A program made the position numbers and the translations under genes. The notes under the pieces are model-generated. The model was not told where the DNA came from and made no database searches. It worked only from the letters and a program-made list of their open reading frames with translations. DNA of 52,586 nt from CAZSWS01 sp964610765 (GTDB taxonomy: Bacteria; Bacteroidota; Bacteroidia; Bacteroidales; Tannerellaceae): positions 1-52,586 of the forward strand of contig CAZSWS010000012.1 in the NCBI GenBank assembly GCA_964610765.1. Reading direction: 5' to 3'. Shown piece by piece: positions 52,535-52,586 of the stretch (position 1 is the first letter of the stretch; the number at the start of each line of letters is the position of its first letter).

Positions 52535-52586
52535 AGGTGCCAATTGATAGACTTTGAAATGAGGTCTATCAATTGGCGCCTTTTTT
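52535..52586 (+). terminator. Intrinsic terminator of the ilv operon
   Basis: An 18-bp stem (52535-52552 with 52564-52581, one G-T wobble; begins AGGTGCCAATTG) and an 11-nt loop, followed by a T run to the end of the window. The window ends within this T tract. Confidence 0.93.

Overview
This 52.6 kb window looks like an AT-rich chromosomal segment from a member of the order Bacteroidales (Bacteroides or a close relative; species not resolved). Four things point there: promoters of the Bacteroidetes type (TTG or TTTG, about 20 nt, then TAnnTTTG); recognisable Bacteroidales families (RprX/RprY, a GlsA/GlsB glycine-lipid pair, DUF4857, DUF4876, DUF6850, DUF4251 and DUF3109 proteins); many lipoproteins and TonB-linked outer-membrane proteins; and the gene order ilvD-ilvB-ilvN-thioesterase-ilvC.

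Layout. Bases 1-551 hold a CRISPR array of eight 37-nt repeats that starts exactly at the window edge, with no cas gene in view. At 849-10830 is one co-directional eight-gene operon: ABC ATPase, ABC-2 type permease, DUF4857 membrane protein, small Cys-containing lipoprotein, PepSY-type membrane protein, TonB-dependent receptor, DUF4876 lipoprotein and DUF6850 beta-barrel. It looks like an envelope-spanning uptake system, probably for a metal or metal complex. At 10859-15842 (minus) is a phosphate operon, pstS-pstC-pstA-pstB-phoU plus an OmpR/PhoB-type regulator. tRNA-Arg(CCT) and a BACON/Ig lipoprotein follow.

The middle (17-31 kb) carries an FkbM methyltransferase, a YtxH protein, a long-chain acyl-CoA synthetase, an MBL hydrolase, asparaginase, a TRIC-type channel, UDP-glucose dehydrogenase, a TolC/HlyD/ABC-2/ABC-2 efflux operon without its own ATPase, a DUF4251 lipoprotein and a nitronate monooxygenase-like protein. 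At 31-42 kb are glsA-glsB, a Spy/CpxP-like protein, an S41 peptidase, a DUF3109 protein, gpmI, prfB (with a programmed +1 frameshift), a DUF1847 protein, a GT-B glycosyltransferase and an M16 peptidase.

The right end carries rprX-rprY, ahcY and the branched-chain amino-acid operon ilvD-ilvB-ilvN-(acyl-ACP thioesterase)-ilvC. Upstream of ilvD I read a complete attenuator: a 28-codon leader peptide rich in Leu, Ile and Val, an 8-nt antiterminator segment inside it, and an intrinsic terminator ending 14 nt before ilvD.

The observations I rate highest are the self-complementary CRISPR spacers (four of seven contain inverted repeats, two spanning almost the whole spacer), the ilv attenuator, the uncharacterised eight-gene TonB/ABC/PepSY operon, and a consensus minus-strand promoter that fires into a 5' hairpin in the gap before rprX. 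All functional statements come from reading the sequence and family knowledge; no database search was run.
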